64,000 bases of DNA from Xanthomonas arboricola pv. juglandis (GCF_001013475.1 NZ_JZEF01000001.1:372001-436000); one strand, 5' to 3'; positions 25,783 through 35,098 are shown, numbered from the stretch's first letter. Program-made: numbers and translations. The notes: generated from the sequence alone by a model not told the origin.

Positions 25783-27981
25783 TTACGGCTTGGACTGCGG
25801 CGCTTCCGGCGTGGCGCCATCGCCACCTTGCGCACTCAGGCCGCGCTTCTCGAGCAGGGGCTCGATCTGCGGCGCATGGCCGGCAAAGTTCTGGAACAGT
25901 TCCATCGCATCGACGCTGCCACCGCGCGAGAGCAGGGTCTGACGGAAGCGATCGCCGTTGGCGCGGCTCAGCCCGCCGTGCTGCTTGAACCACTGCTGGG
26001 TGTTGGCGTCGAGCACTTCCGACCAGATGTAGGCGTAATAGCCGGCCGCGTAACCGCCCATGATGTGGCTGAAATACGGGGTCTTGTAGCGCGGCGGCAC
26101 CGGCGCGTAGGCGATGCCGTCCTGCTGCAGGGCCTTGGCTTCGAATGCCATCACGCCTGCTGCGTCGGGCACCTGGCTGGCGCTGATCTGGTGCCAGTTC
26201 TGATCGAGCATGGCCGCACCCAGATACTCGGTGGTGGCAAAGCCCTGGTTGAACTTGGAGGCGGCAATCACCTTGTCCAGCAGCGCCTGCGGCATCGGCG
26301 TGCCGTTCTGGTAATGCTTGGCGTAGTTCTTCAGGATCGACGGCTCGTCGGCCCACATCTCGTTGACCTGCGAGGGGAACTCGACGAAGTCGCGCGGCAC
26401 GCTGGTGCCGGAGAAATACGGGTATTTGACGTCCGAGAACATGCCGTGCAGCGCATGCCCGAACTCATGGAACATGGTGGTCACTTCATCCCAGGTCAGC
26501 AGCGTCGGCTGGCCAGCCGGCGGCTTGGGGATGTTGAGGTGGTTGGCGACCACCGGCTTGAAACCGGTCAGCGCCGACTGCGACACGTAGGAGTTCATCC
26601 AGGCGCCGCCACGCTTGGATTCGCGTGCATACATGTCGGCGATGAAGATCGCCAGCTGCTTGCCGTCGGCGTCGAACACGTCATAGACGGTGATGTCGTC
26701 GCGGTAGGTCGGCAGATCGGTGCGCTGCTTGAAGGTCAGGCCGTATTCCTGATTGGCCGCATAGAATACGCCGTTTTCCAGCACGTTCTTCAGCTCGAAG
26801 TACGGCTTGAGCTGGGATTCGTCGAAGTTGTACTTGGCCTGGCGCACCTTCTCGCTGTAATAGGCCCAATCCCAGGCTTCGAGCTTGAAGCTCGGCTTGC
26901 GCGCGGCCTTCTGTTCCTTGTCGATCATCGCCTGCAGATCGGCCGCTTCGCGCTTGGCATTGGCCACTGCCGCCGGTGCCAGCTTGCCCAGCATCGCGTT
27001 GACTGCTTCCGGTGTCTTGGCGGTCTGGTTTTCCAGCGAATAGGCAGCGTAGGTCGGGAAGCCGAGCAGCTTGGCCTTGTCGGCGCGCAGCTTCATGATG
27101 CGCGCCACCAGTGCGGTGTTGTCGTACTGGCCGCCGTGGCTGCCACGCGACACCGAGGCGTCGTAGATCTTCTTGCGCAGTTCGCGATTCTTCAGCTGGG
27201 TCAGCGGCGGCTGGCCGGTGGTGTTGAGCAGCGCGATCACGTACTTGCCGTCGAGCTTGCGCGCCTTGGCGGCTTCGGCGGCAGCGGCAATCTGCTCCTC
27301 GGACAGGCCATCGAGCTGCTTGACGTCATCGACGACAACGGCGGCGGCATTCACTTCGGCCAGCACGTTCTGGCTGAAGGTGGTGCCTAGGTTGGCCAGC
27401 TCGGCATTCATCGCCTTGAGCGTGGTCTTGTCGGCATCGGAGAGCTTGGCGCCGTCGCGTACGAAATCGCTGTAGTACTTCTCGACCAGGCGCACGCCCT
27501 GTGCGTCCAGGCCCAGCTTGCTGCGCTGGTCGTACAAGGTCTGGATACGCGCGAACAGCTTGCCATTGAGCGAGATCGCATCGCGGTGCGCGGCGAACTT
27601 CGCCGAATAGTCGGCCTGCAGTTTCTTGCGCGCGTCGTTGGTGTCGGCACCGACCAGGTTGAAGAACACCGTGGTGGCACGATCCAGCGTGGCGCCGCTT
27701 TTTTCCAGCGCGATGAGGGTGTTGTCGAAGCTCGGCTTGGCCTTCTGGTTGGCGATCTTTTCCACTTCCTTCAGCTGCTCGGTCATGCCGGCGTCGAAGG
27801 CGGGTGCGAAATCGCTGTCCTTGATCTTGTCGAACTGCGGGTAGTGCAGCGGCAGCGTGCTGTCGGCAAAGAAGGGGTTGGCTTGGGTGGCGGCCTGCGT
27901 GGTGGCAGGTGCGGCGATGCTGTAGGACGGCATGGCAAGTCCCAGGGAAGCGGCCAGGGCAAAGGCGAGACGGGTGGTCAA
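25783..27981 (-). CDS. dcp: peptidyl-dipeptidase Dcp (M3 family)
   Basis: Zinc dipeptidyl carboxypeptidase that removes C-terminal dipeptides. The 732-residue product has the thermolysin-like zinc motif in TTMFHEFGHALHGMFS (near residue 505) and the downstream PSQVNEMWADEPSIL, both typical of Dcp/oligopeptidase A. A signal peptide (LAFALAASLGLAMPSYSIAA) puts it in the periplasm. It is one of several peptide-handling genes in 19-28 kb. Confidence 0.95.
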   Translation of the reverse strand: MTTRLAFALAASLGLAMPSYSIAAPATTQAATQANPFFADSTLPLHYPQFDKIKDSDFAPAFDAGMTEQLKEVEKIANQKAKPSFDNTLIALEKSGATLDRATTVFFNLVGADTNDARKKLQADYSAKFAAHRDAISLNGKLFARIQTLYDQRSKLGLDAQGVRLVEKYYSDFVRDGAKLSDADKTTLKAMNAELANLGTTFSQNVLAEVNAAAVVVDDVKQLDGLSEEQIAAAAEAAKARKLDGKYVIALLNTTGQPPLTQLKNRELRKKIYDASVSRGSHGGQYDNTALVARIMKLRADKAKLLGFPTYAAYSLENQTAKTPEAVNAMLGKLAPAAVANAKREAADLQAMIDKEQKAARKPSFKLEAWDWAYYSEKVRQAKYNFDESQLKPYFELKNVLENGVFYAANQEYGLTFKQRTDLPTYRDDITVYDVFDADGKQLAIFIADMYARESKRGGAWMNSYVSQSALTGFKPVVANHLNIPKPPAGQPTLLTWDEVTTMFHEFGHALHGMFSDVKYPYFSGTSVPRDFVEFPSQVNEMWADEPSILKNYAKHYQNGTPMPQALLDKVIAASKFNQGFATTEYLGAAMLDQNWHQISASQVPDAAGVMAFEAKALQQDGIAYAPVPPRYKTPYFSHIMGGYAAGYYAYIWSEVLDANTQQWFKQHGGLSRANGDRFRQTLLSRGGSVDAMELFQNFAGHAPQIEPLLEKRGLSAQGGDGATPEAPQSKP

Positions 27982-28411
27982 GAGGGTGGCTCCAAAGTGC
28001 GAACCGCCGAGGCTACCCCAGCCGGGCCGGACAGGCGTGTGACAAAAGGCATGGCTGCACGGTCATTGCGCCGCCATCAGGCGGGCACGAGCGGTGCTGG
28101 TCTTGTGGGCACATGACCGATGACACCATGCGCGCGCAGCCGCCGGACCGGCGCTGCCAGTACGCGGTGCGGCGTGTTCCACTCGGCTGCATTCCGGCTG
28201 CTCGGCGGGCAGCGAGGTCTCGATCGGTCCGCCTGACGGATGCTGGCCGGTAGCGCGCCGTGGCAGCGGCCGGGACCAGCGGGAAGGGCCAACTGGCTGC
28301 GGCGACGGATTCGTTGAAAACCGCCCCTCCCGGCTGACACGCTCGGCAACCGCGATGCGACACCGCGGGCTGCTGGGTTACGCTGCCCACCTCGCACACT
28401 TCAGGGCAGCC
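27982..28411. other. gap without recognised gene
   Basis: This 430-bp stretch separates the divergent dcp and glutathione peroxidase genes. All frames are open at random because of GC content, but none has a ribosome site or a familiar product. No palindrome or clear promoter was found. Confidence 0.5.
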
Positions 28412-28897
28412 ATGAGCGACATCTCCACGTTCGAATTCACCGACCTGGAAGGCCGGCCCCGCTCGCTGCGCGACTACGCCGGCAAGTTGGTGCTGGTGGT
28501 CAATGTCGCTTCGAAATGCGGCTTTACCCCGCAATACGCAGGCCTGCAGGCGCTGTGGCAGCGCTATCGCGAGCGTGGTCTGGTGGTGATCGGGTTTCCC
28601 TGCGACCAGTTCGGTCACCAGGAGCCGGGCGATGCCGCGCAGATCCGCCAGTTCTGCTCGCTCGATTACGCGGTGGATTTTCCGCTGGCCGAGAAGATCG
28701 AGGTCAATGGCAGCGGCGCGCATCCGCTGTGGCAATGGCTCAAGCGCGAACAGCGCGGCGTGCTGGGATCGGAAGCGATCAAGTGGAATTTCACCAAGTT
28801 CCTGATCGGCCGCGATGGCACGGTGCTGGAGCGTTACGCCCCGACCACCAAGCCGGAAGCGCTGGCAGCAGATATCGAGCGCGCGCTGGGCGCGTGA
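28412..28897 (+). CDS. glutathione peroxidase
   Basis: Thiol peroxidase that reduces hydroperoxides (161 residues). The catalytic Cys36 is in NVASKCGFTPQY, the Gln partner in FGHQEPGD, and Trp/Asn in KWNFTKFLI. A third cysteine in QFCSLDYAVDFPL corresponds to the resolving Cys of thioredoxin-dependent members (BtuE/Gpx5-like), so the reductant may be thioredoxin. The start at 28412 is chosen because the family begins there; an in-frame ATG at 28355 would add 19 residues. Confidence 0.93.
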   Translation: MSDISTFEFTDLEGRPRSLRDYAGKLVLVVNVASKCGFTPQYAGLQALWQRYRERGLVVIGFPCDQFGHQEPGDAAQIRQFCSLDYAVDFPLAEKIEVNGSGAHPLWQWLKREQRGVLGSEAIKWNFTKFLIGRDGTVLERYAPTTKPEALAADIERALGA

Positions 28898-28922
28898 TCG
28901 CGCAAGGCGCGTTACTCAAACC

Positions 28923-28990
28923 GTAGGAGCGCACCTGGGCGCGATGAGGCATTATCGGGAACGCTTCATCGCGCCCGGGTGCGCTCCTAC
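28923..28990. repeat. pair of inverted GTAG-type REP sequences
   Basis: GTAGGAGCGCACC begins the element at 28923 and the same sequence, inverted, ends it at 28990. The stem continues through GGGCGCGATGA and its complement. This is the form of GTAG REP elements mobilised by REP-associated tyrosine transposases. None of those genes is in the window. Confidence 0.8.
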
Positions 28991-29057
28991 GACAGTGCAT
29001 GCCGGCGTCGCGGTCTGCGTAAACGCCGCATCGCGCGGGCGTTTCACGCGCGCCGCA

Positions 29058-29837
29058 TCACTTCTCGACGAAGGCGCGCTCGAACACGTAATGCCCCGGC
29101 GTGCCGATGCGTGGCGAGGTCTGGAAGTCACGCGCATCCAGCAGGCTGCGCAGGTCGGCCAGCATTTGCGGGCTGCCGCAGATCATGAAGCGGTCGTTGG
29201 CCGGATCCAGCGGCGGCAACCCCAGCGTCTGCTGCATGCGGCCATCGGCCATCAGCTCGGTCAGACGGCCCTGGTTGGCGAACGCCTCACGCGTCACCGC
29301 CGGGTAATAAAGCAACTTCTCGCGCAGGATGTCGCCGAGGAATTCGTGCTGCGGCAGCTCGCGCTCGAAGTAGTCGCGATAGGCCAGATCCTGCACGAAA
29401 CGCACGCCCTGGGTCAGGATCACCTTGTCGAAACGCTCGTAGGTTTCCGGGTCCTTGATCACCGACAACCACGGCGCCAGACCGGTACCGGTGCCCAGCA
29501 GATACAGGTTGCGGCCCGGGTGCAGGTCGCTGATCAGCAGCGTGCCGGTGGGCTTCTTGCCGACCAGCACCTTGTCGCCCGGCTGGATGTGCTGCAGCCG
29601 CGAGGTCAGCGGACCGTCCGGCACCTTGATGCTGAAGAACTCCAAGTGTTCTTCCCAGTTGGCGCTGGCGATCGAGTACGCACGCAGCAACGGGCGTGTC
29701 TCGGTCTCCAGACCGATCATCACGAACTGCCCGTTCTCGAAGCGGAAACCGGCATCGCGGGTGGTGGTGAAGCTGAAGTAGGCATCGGTCCAGTGACGGA
29801 CCTCAAGCACCGTTTCGGCGCCGAAAGCGGAAGACAT
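29058..29837 (-). CDS. fpr: ferredoxin--NADP+ reductase
   Basis: FAD enzyme that exchanges electrons between NADPH and ferredoxin or flavodoxin, often in oxidative-stress defence. It has 259 residues from the ATG at 29837. Seen: the FAD motif RAYSIASA, the NADP-binding loop LLGTGTGLAPWLS, ICGSPQML, and the C-terminal VFERAFVEK typical of bacterial subclass I/II Fpr. An in-frame ATG at 29870 adds 11 non-conserved residues. Confidence 0.95.
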   Translation of the reverse strand: MSSAFGAETVLEVRHWTDAYFSFTTTRDAGFRFENGQFVMIGLETETRPLLRAYSIASANWEEHLEFFSIKVPDGPLTSRLQHIQPGDKVLVGKKPTGTLLISDLHPGRNLYLLGTGTGLAPWLSVIKDPETYERFDKVILTQGVRFVQDLAYRDYFERELPQHEFLGDILREKLLYYPAVTREAFANQGRLTELMADGRMQQTLGLPPLDPANDRFMICGSPQMLADLRSLLDARDFQTSPRIGTPGHYVFERAFVEK

Positions 29838-29884
29838 ACCGGTAAGTGTCGTGGGAAGAGTACCTGCCAATTCTACCTCAAGCC

Positions 29885-29913
29885 GGCCAAATGAGAGAGG
29901 CTCTCATTTGGCC
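29885..29913. repeat. 13-bp perfect hairpin between the ABC gene and fpr
   Basis: GGCCAAATGAGAG (29885-29897) and CTCTCATTTGGCC (29901-29913) with a 3-nt loop. It lies 48 bp upstream of fpr. There is no T-run on either strand, so an operator or repeat is as likely as a terminator. Confidence 0.7.
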
Positions 29914-30054
29914 GGGAATGGGGAATGGTGAATAGGGAATCGGTTCAGCTGCATAAGGATCCCGGATGCCCCCGGGGCAAGACGTTCAGCACCGATCAGA
30001 CGCCGGGAACGCCGCTTTTAACGATTCCCGAATCTCTATTCCCGAATCCCGGCC
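29914..30054. repeat. GGGAAT/ATTCCC-rich intergenic repeat
   Basis: GGGAATGGGGAATGG followed by GAATAGGGAATCGG at 29914-29942 faces CGATTCCCGAATC and TATTCCCGAATCCCG at 30023-30049. Similar heptamers (TTCGGGA) recur at 55079-55098. No gene is visible between. Confidence 0.6.
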
Positions 30055-31935
30055 TCACCGATACCCCGCCGCCTGCAACTCGAACAGCTCTGCATAGCGC
30101 CCGCCCTGGGCCATCAGTTCGGCATGGGTGCCGTTGGCCTCGATGCGGCCCGCGGCCAGCACCAGGATGCGGTCGGCCATGCGCACGCTGGAGAAGCGGT
30201 GCGAGATCAGCACCGCGGTGCGGTTGTCCGACAGCTCCTTGAAGCGCTGGAACACCTCGAACTCGCTGCGCGCATCCAGGGCGGCGGTGGGTTCGTCCAG
30301 GATCATCAGCTGCGCATCGCGCATGTAGGCGCGCGCGATGGCGATCTTCTGCCATTGCCCGCCGGACAGGTCCACGCTGTTCTTGAAGCGGCGTCCGACC
30401 AGCTGGTCGTAGCCATCGGGCAGGCTGTCGATCAGCTCGCCGGCCATCGCACGCTGCGCAGCGGCGCGGATGCGCGGCACATCGTCCATCGCATCGACCT
30501 GGCCGACACCGATGTTCTCGCCCACGCTCAGGTGATAGCGCACGAAGTCCTGAAAGATCACGCCCAGGTTGGCGCGCACATCGTCCAGGTCGTAGTCGCG
30601 CAGGTCGCGGCCATCGAGCAGGATGCGGCCTTCGTCCGGGTCGTACAGCCGCGCCAGCAGCTTGACCAGGGTGGTCTTGCCGGCGCCGTTTTCGCCGACC
30701 AGCGCCAGCACTTCGCCGGCACGCAGTTCGAAATCCAGATGCCGCACCGTCCACTGTTCGGCATCCGGGTAGCGGAAGCCCACGTCCTCGAACACGAAGC
30801 CCTGGCGGATCGGTCGCGGCACCAGCAGCGCGTTCGGGCGCGAGCGGATCTCCGGCACGATGTTGAAGAACGAATACAGATCGTCCAGATACAAGGCCTG
30901 GCCGGCGACCTGCGAGAACCCGATCAGCAGGCCTTCGAGCAACTGGCGCAGGCGCAGGAAACTGCCGGCCAGGAAGGTCAGATCGCCGATGCTGAAATCG
31001 CCGCGCACGGTGCGCCAGGCGATGTAGCCATAGGCCATGTAGTAGCCCAGGGTGCCCAGCGCAGCCAGCAATGCGCCCCACAACGCACGCTTGCGCGCCA
31101 GCGCGCGGTTGGCCTGGAAGAACTTGTCGGCCAGCCGGCGATAGCGCGCGATCAGGAAGCGGTGCAGGTTGAGGATCTTGACTTCCTTGGCGGTCTCGAC
31201 GCTCGCGCCGACCTGGCGCAGGTAGTCAAGCTGGCGCCGCTCCGGCGTCCACTGGAAGTTGAGCGAATAGCCCAGCGCATTGAAATGCGCCTCGCCGATG
31301 AAGGCCGGGATCAGCGCGATCGCCAGCAGCAGAATCAACCACGGCGCATACACCACCAGGCCCACGGCCAGGCTGACCACGGTGATGGCGTCCTGCACCT
31401 GGCCAAACAGCTGGCTCATCAGGTTCATGCGGTTCATGGTCTGGCGCCGCGCGCGATCCAGCTTGTCCTGCCGGTCGGGGTCTTCGAAGTCCTCCAGATC
31501 CAGCTGCGCGGCATGCTCCATCAGGCGCACGCTGGCGGCGTTATTGAACAGCTCCGACAACAAGGCATCGGCGTAGCCGACCAGCCGGCCGAGCAGGTCC
31601 GAGCCGATCGCCAGGGCCAGTTCCAGCGCCAGCAATTCCAGCAGCCGGTTCAGCCGGCCGCTGCCCAGCGCCTGCGCCAGCGAGTCGAAGGCCGGCGGTT
31701 GACCGACCAGGTGGATCGCCTCGTCGATGATCAGTTTGCCGATATACAACGAGGCCACCGGCATCAACGCGCGCAGCACGCGCAGGCCGATGCTGCTGGC
31801 GCTCAGCCAGCGGCTGGTCTGCCAGATCTGGCGCAGGAACGGCGGCAGGTTGCGCAGCGCATCCAGGCGCTCGCGCAGGGTGGGGCCGGTACGGGGAGCG
31901 GCAGGCGCAGGGGCGCCGGAACGGGAGGCTGACAT
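30055..31935 (-). CDS. ABC exporter half-transporter (fused permease and ATPase)
   Basis: A 626-residue exporter subunit that would act as a dimer. About six membrane helices occupy residues 45-330. The ATPase carries Walker A (GENGAGKTTL), signature (LSGGQWQKIA), Walker B (LMILDEPTAALD) and the H-loop (LISHRFSSV). The substrate is unknown; it belongs to the MsbA/MDR-like group by layout. The ATG at 31935 is taken because family similarity begins soon after; the same frame stays open antisense through the fumarase gene to 33669, which is an effect of GC content. Divergent from fumarase. Confidence 0.9.
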   Translation of the reverse strand: MSASRSGAPAPAAPRTGPTLRERLDALRNLPPFLRQIWQTSRWLSASSIGLRVLRALMPVASLYIGKLIIDEAIHLVGQPPAFDSLAQALGSGRLNRLLELLALELALAIGSDLLGRLVGYADALLSELFNNAASVRLMEHAAQLDLEDFEDPDRQDKLDRARRQTMNRMNLMSQLFGQVQDAITVVSLAVGLVVYAPWLILLLAIALIPAFIGEAHFNALGYSLNFQWTPERRQLDYLRQVGASVETAKEVKILNLHRFLIARYRRLADKFFQANRALARKRALWGALLAALGTLGYYMAYGYIAWRTVRGDFSIGDLTFLAGSFLRLRQLLEGLLIGFSQVAGQALYLDDLYSFFNIVPEIRSRPNALLVPRPIRQGFVFEDVGFRYPDAEQWTVRHLDFELRAGEVLALVGENGAGKTTLVKLLARLYDPDEGRILLDGRDLRDYDLDDVRANLGVIFQDFVRYHLSVGENIGVGQVDAMDDVPRIRAAAQRAMAGELIDSLPDGYDQLVGRRFKNSVDLSGGQWQKIAIARAYMRDAQLMILDEPTAALDARSEFEVFQRFKELSDNRTAVLISHRFSSVRMADRILVLAAGRIEANGTHAELMAQGGRYAELFELQAAGYR

Positions 31936-32147
31936 CGGCTTAGTGTGCAGCGCCACGCGTCGGCGCGGGGTGTTGGAGGTGCACCGCGCCCACGGCGGAA
32001 TGGGTGCGCTGCCGACTGCACGCGTGCAAGCAACGTGGCCGCTTGCCTGTAGCGCGCCAATACCGCGGGGGCAGCCCCCGCGTGCGATCGCAGGCCCGAT
32101 CAATCGCCTCGATTGACGCAACGCCCGGACACGCCGGGAGTTTCGAC

Positions 32148-32153
32148 TAAAAT
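32148..32153 (+). promoter_or_regulatory. candidate -10 box of the fumarase gene
   Basis: TAAAAT 35 bp before the GTG start. No good -35 at the right distance. Its position overlaps the ATG at 32152, which argues that the ATG is not the start of the gene. Confidence 0.3.
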
Positions 32154-32187
32154 GGCCGGATTGCCCCCGCCAGCCGTAGAGCCAGCC

Positions 32188-33705
32188 GTGACCTCGATCA
32201 AGCAGGAAGACCTCATCCAGTCCGTCGCCGACGCGTTGCAGTACATCAGCTACTACCACCCGGTCGACTACATCAGGAACCTGTCCGCTGCCTACGAGCG
32301 CGAAGAGTCGCCGGCGGCCAAGGATGCCATCGCGCAGATCCTGATCAACTCGCGCATGTGCGCCGAAGGCCATCGCCCGATCTGCCAGGACACCGGCATC
32401 GTCACCGTGTTCCTGGAGATCGGCATGCAGGTGCGCTGGGACGACGCCACCATGGGCGTGGAAGACATGGTCAACGAAGGCGTGCGCCGCGCCTACAACC
32501 ACCCCGACAACAAGCTGCGCGCCAGCGTGCTGGCCGACCCGGCCGGCAAGCGCACCAACACCCGCGACAACACCCCGGCGGTGGTCAACACCAAGATCGT
32601 GCCTGGCCACCATGTCGAAGTGATCGTCGCGGCCAAGGGCGGCGGTTCGGAGGCCAAGAGCAAGTTCGCCATGCTCAACCCGTCCGACTCCATCGTCGAC
32701 TGGGTGCTCAAGACCGTGCCGACCATGGGCGCAGGCTGGTGCCCGCCGGGCATGCTCGGCATCGGCATCGGCGGCACTGCCGAAAAGGCCATGCTGCTGG
32801 CCAAGGAAGCGCTGATGGAGCCGATCGACATCGTCGACCTGCAGGCGCGCGGTGCCTCCAATCGCGCCGAAGAGCTGCGGCTGGAGCTCTACGAAAAGGT
32901 CAACGCGCTCGGCATCGGCGCGCAAGGCCTGGGCGGCCTGACCACGGTACTGGACATCAAGGTCAAGGATTACCCGACCCATGCGGCCAACCTGCCGGTG
33001 GCGCTGATTCCCAACTGCGCGGCCACCCGCCATGCGCACTTCACCCTGGACGGCAGCGGCCCGGTGATGCTGGACCCGCCGTCGCTGGAAGACTGGCCCA
33101 AGCTCACCTACAACCCGACCAACGCGCGCCGGGTCAACCTGGACACCATCACCCGCGAGGAAGTGGCCAGCTTCAAGCCGGGCGAGGTGGTGCTGCTCAA
33201 CGGCAAGCTGCTGACCGGCCGCGACGCTGCGCACAAGCGCATGATCGACATGCTCAACAAGGGCGAAACCTTGCCGGTCGACTTCACCAACCGCTTCATC
33301 TACTACGTCGGCCCGGTCGACCCGGTGCGCGATGAAGTGGTCGGCCCGGCCGGCCCGACCACCGCCACACGCATGGACAAGTTCACCCGCCAGATGCTGG
33401 AGCAGACCGGCCTGCTGGGCATGGTCGGCAAGTCCGAGCGCGGCGATGCGGCGATCAAGGCGATCCGCGATAACAAGGCCGTGTATCTGATGGCGGTCGG
33501 CGGCTCGGCCTATCTGGTGTCCAAGGCGATCAAGGCCGCACGCGTGCTGGCATTCGAAGACCTGGGCATGGAAGCGATCTACGAGTTCGAGGTCAAGGAC
33601 ATGCCGGTCACCGTGGCGGTGGATTCCACCGGCGAATCGGTGCACAAGACCGGCCCGCGGCAATGGCAATCGCGCATCGGCAAGATTCCGGTCGTGGTGG
33701 AATAA
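32188..33705 (+). CDS. class I fumarate hydratase (iron-sulfur)
   Basis: TCA-cycle enzyme converting fumarate to malate with a [4Fe-4S] cluster. It is a single chain of 505 residues joining the alpha and beta parts, as in FumA/FumB. Cluster cysteines are in HRPICQDTGI, GAGWCPPGM and IPNCAATRH; the C-terminal half has TGRDAAHKRM and GPTTATRMD. The GTG at 32188 (MTSIKQEDLI) is preferred; the ATG at 32152 is an alternative but lies within a likely promoter. It is followed by a terminator, so monocistronic. Confidence 0.94.
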   Translation: MTSIKQEDLIQSVADALQYISYYHPVDYIRNLSAAYEREESPAAKDAIAQILINSRMCAEGHRPICQDTGIVTVFLEIGMQVRWDDATMGVEDMVNEGVRRAYNHPDNKLRASVLADPAGKRTNTRDNTPAVVNTKIVPGHHVEVIVAAKGGGSEAKSKFAMLNPSDSIVDWVLKTVPTMGAGWCPPGMLGIGIGGTAEKAMLLAKEALMEPIDIVDLQARGASNRAEELRLELYEKVNALGIGAQGLGGLTTVLDIKVKDYPTHAANLPVALIPNCAATRHAHFTLDGSGPVMLDPPSLEDWPKLTYNPTNARRVNLDTITREEVASFKPGEVVLLNGKLLTGRDAAHKRMIDMLNKGETLPVDFTNRFIYYVGPVDPVRDEVVGPAGPTTATRMDKFTRQMLEQTGLLGMVGKSERGDAAIKAIRDNKAVYLMAVGGSAYLVSKAIKAARVLAFEDLGMEAIYEFEVKDMPVTVAVDSTGESVHKTGPRQWQSRIGKIPVVVE

Positions 33706-33715
33706 GTAACCCTGG

Positions 33716-33749
33716 AACGGCGACGCACTTGCACTGCGTCGCCGTTTTC
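33716..33749 (+). terminator. terminator after fumarase
   Basis: AACGGCGACGCA and TGCGTCGCCGTT form a 12-bp perfect stem with a 7-nt loop, followed by TTC. It lies 10 bp after the stop codon. Confidence 0.75.
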
Positions 33750-33899
33750 AGTTTGGGCGCCGCGCGTGCCCGCTGTTCGCGCGCTGCCTATGTGCTGGAA
33801 AAAACGCCTGCATGCGTGTCTCACCTAGGGTGGCGGGACGGCCCAACAGGAACGGGCTATGCTCGGGGTATACATGCCGGCACCCTCAGGAGAACAGGA

Positions 33900-34325
33900 A
33901 TGCTCCGTCTCGTCTGCCTCGCCGTCCTGGTGTGCGCCAGCCTGCCGCTGGCAGCGCAACAAAAGACCCAGCCCACCGTGCTGTTTCCGTCCGGCAACTA
34001 TGCGCCGCAATCCACCGCGCCAGTACCGTTTGCCGAAAAAAAGCCGCTCAAGCCCAGCGACACCGCAACGCGCTTCAACGGCCCCTCGGCGATGGAGCGC
34101 TGCATCGCGCAGTGCAACCACCGCGCCGCGCAGTGCGCCGCCGACCGGCCCAGCGAAAGCAGCTGCCGCATGGCGGTTGCACCACGCGGAAAGAGCTGCG
34201 ATGCAATCCAAAATCCGGCGCAGCGGGCCAATTGCATGGCCCAGGTGTTCGATTGCACGCAGCAGAGCGATGTCAATCGCTGTGAACCCCGCAAGCTCGC
34301 CTGCTTGTGTTCCTGTACCAACTGA
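33900..34325 (+). CDS. Cys-rich exported protein of unknown function
   Basis: Not recognised. The 141-residue product has a clean signal peptide (MLRLVCLAVLVCASLPLAAQ). Its mature part holds 11 cysteines in the last 75 residues, in spacing C-x3-C-x6-C then many singles, ending ACLCSCTN. That density in an exported protein suggests disulfides or metal binding. The start is set by AGGAG 7 nt upstream of 33900; in-frame starts further upstream lack this. The GST gene starts 13 bp after the stop, so the two are likely co-transcribed. Confidence 0.8.
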   Translation: MLRLVCLAVLVCASLPLAAQQKTQPTVLFPSGNYAPQSTAPVPFAEKKPLKPSDTATRFNGPSAMERCIAQCNHRAAQCAADRPSESSCRMAVAPRGKSCDAIQNPAQRANCMAQVFDCTQQSDVNRCEPRKLACLCSCTN

Positions 34326-34338
34326 CGAAGGAGTTTGC

Positions 34339-34974
34339 ATGACCACCACGCTGTACCACGCGCCCAGCACTGCCGCACTGGTCGTGCATTGGCTGTTGAT
34401 CGAACTTGATGTACCGCACGTACTGCATCCGCTGGACTTCGACCGGCGCGAGCAGAAATCGCCGCAGTATCTGGCGCTCAATCCGGCCGGCGTGGTGCCG
34501 ACGCTGGTGCTCGACGGACACGTGCTGACCGAGGCGGCCGCGATCGTGCTGCATCTGGCCGACCTGCATCCGCAGGCCGCGCTGGCACCCCCAGTCGGCA
34601 CTCCCGAGCGCGCGGCGTACTACCAGTGGATGTTCTTCTGCGCCAACACCTTGCAGCCGGCGTACCGGGCCTGGTTCTATCCGGACGAGCCGGCCGGCGC
34701 CGCGCACGCGGATGCCGCGCAATCCCAGGCACGCGCCAGACTGGAGGCGGCCTGGGCCCGGGTCGATGCACACCTGCAGGCCAATGGCCCGTATCTGCTC
34801 GGGCAGACCCTGTCGGCGGCCGATTTCATGCTGACCATGATGATGCGTTGGTCGCGCAACATGCCCCGGCCCAGCGATACCTGGCCGGCCTTGCAGGCGC
34901 ATGCGCAGCGAATGAAAGCCCGCCCGGCATTTCAGGAAACCTATCGCCGCGAGGGTCTGACGGACTGGACCTGA
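34339..34974 (+). CDS. glutathione S-transferase
   Basis: Cytosolic detoxification enzyme or isomerase, 211 residues. Thioredoxin-fold N-domain: LYHAPSTAALVVHWLL, PAGVVPTLVLDG (cis-Pro) and LTEAAAIVLHLAD (glutathione gamma-Glu site). The helical C-domain contains GPYLLGQTLSAADFML, the family's capping motif. AAGGAG five nt before the ATG marks the start. It follows the Cys-rich protein gene closely. The substrate is unknown. Confidence 0.92.
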   Translation: MTTTLYHAPSTAALVVHWLLIELDVPHVLHPLDFDRREQKSPQYLALNPAGVVPTLVLDGHVLTEAAAIVLHLADLHPQAALAPPVGTPERAAYYQWMFFCANTLQPAYRAWFYPDEPAGAAHADAAQSQARARLEAAWARVDAHLQANGPYLLGQTLSAADFMLTMMMRWSRNMPRPSDTWPALQAHAQRMKARPAFQETYRREGLTDWT

Positions 34975-35020
34975 ACCGAAGGGCGCGGGCCGCGAAATCG
35001 TGTCGACATAAGCTCCGGTC

Positions 35021-35046
35021 GCGCCGTGGTGCCGCGCCGTGGTGCC
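35021..35046. repeat. 13-bp direct repeat, two copies
   Basis: GCGCCGTGGTGCC occurs twice in tandem, 53 bp before the carbonic anhydrase start. A simple duplication; any effect on expression is unknown. Confidence 0.75.
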
Positions 35047-35098
35047 GCGCCTGGCGCGGTGTACGATCGCCAGACAACCAGAGAGCAGGGGCTCGTCC

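Noticed and set aside
28923-28990. Rho-independent terminator of glutathione peroxidase
   Set aside because: No T-run, and the mirrored GTAG ends identify a REP pair; it may still end transcripts incidentally.
31936-33669. Open extension of the ABC exporter frame across the antisense of fumarase
   Set aside because: The extension is low-complexity antisense product; family similarity begins at the ATG at 31935.
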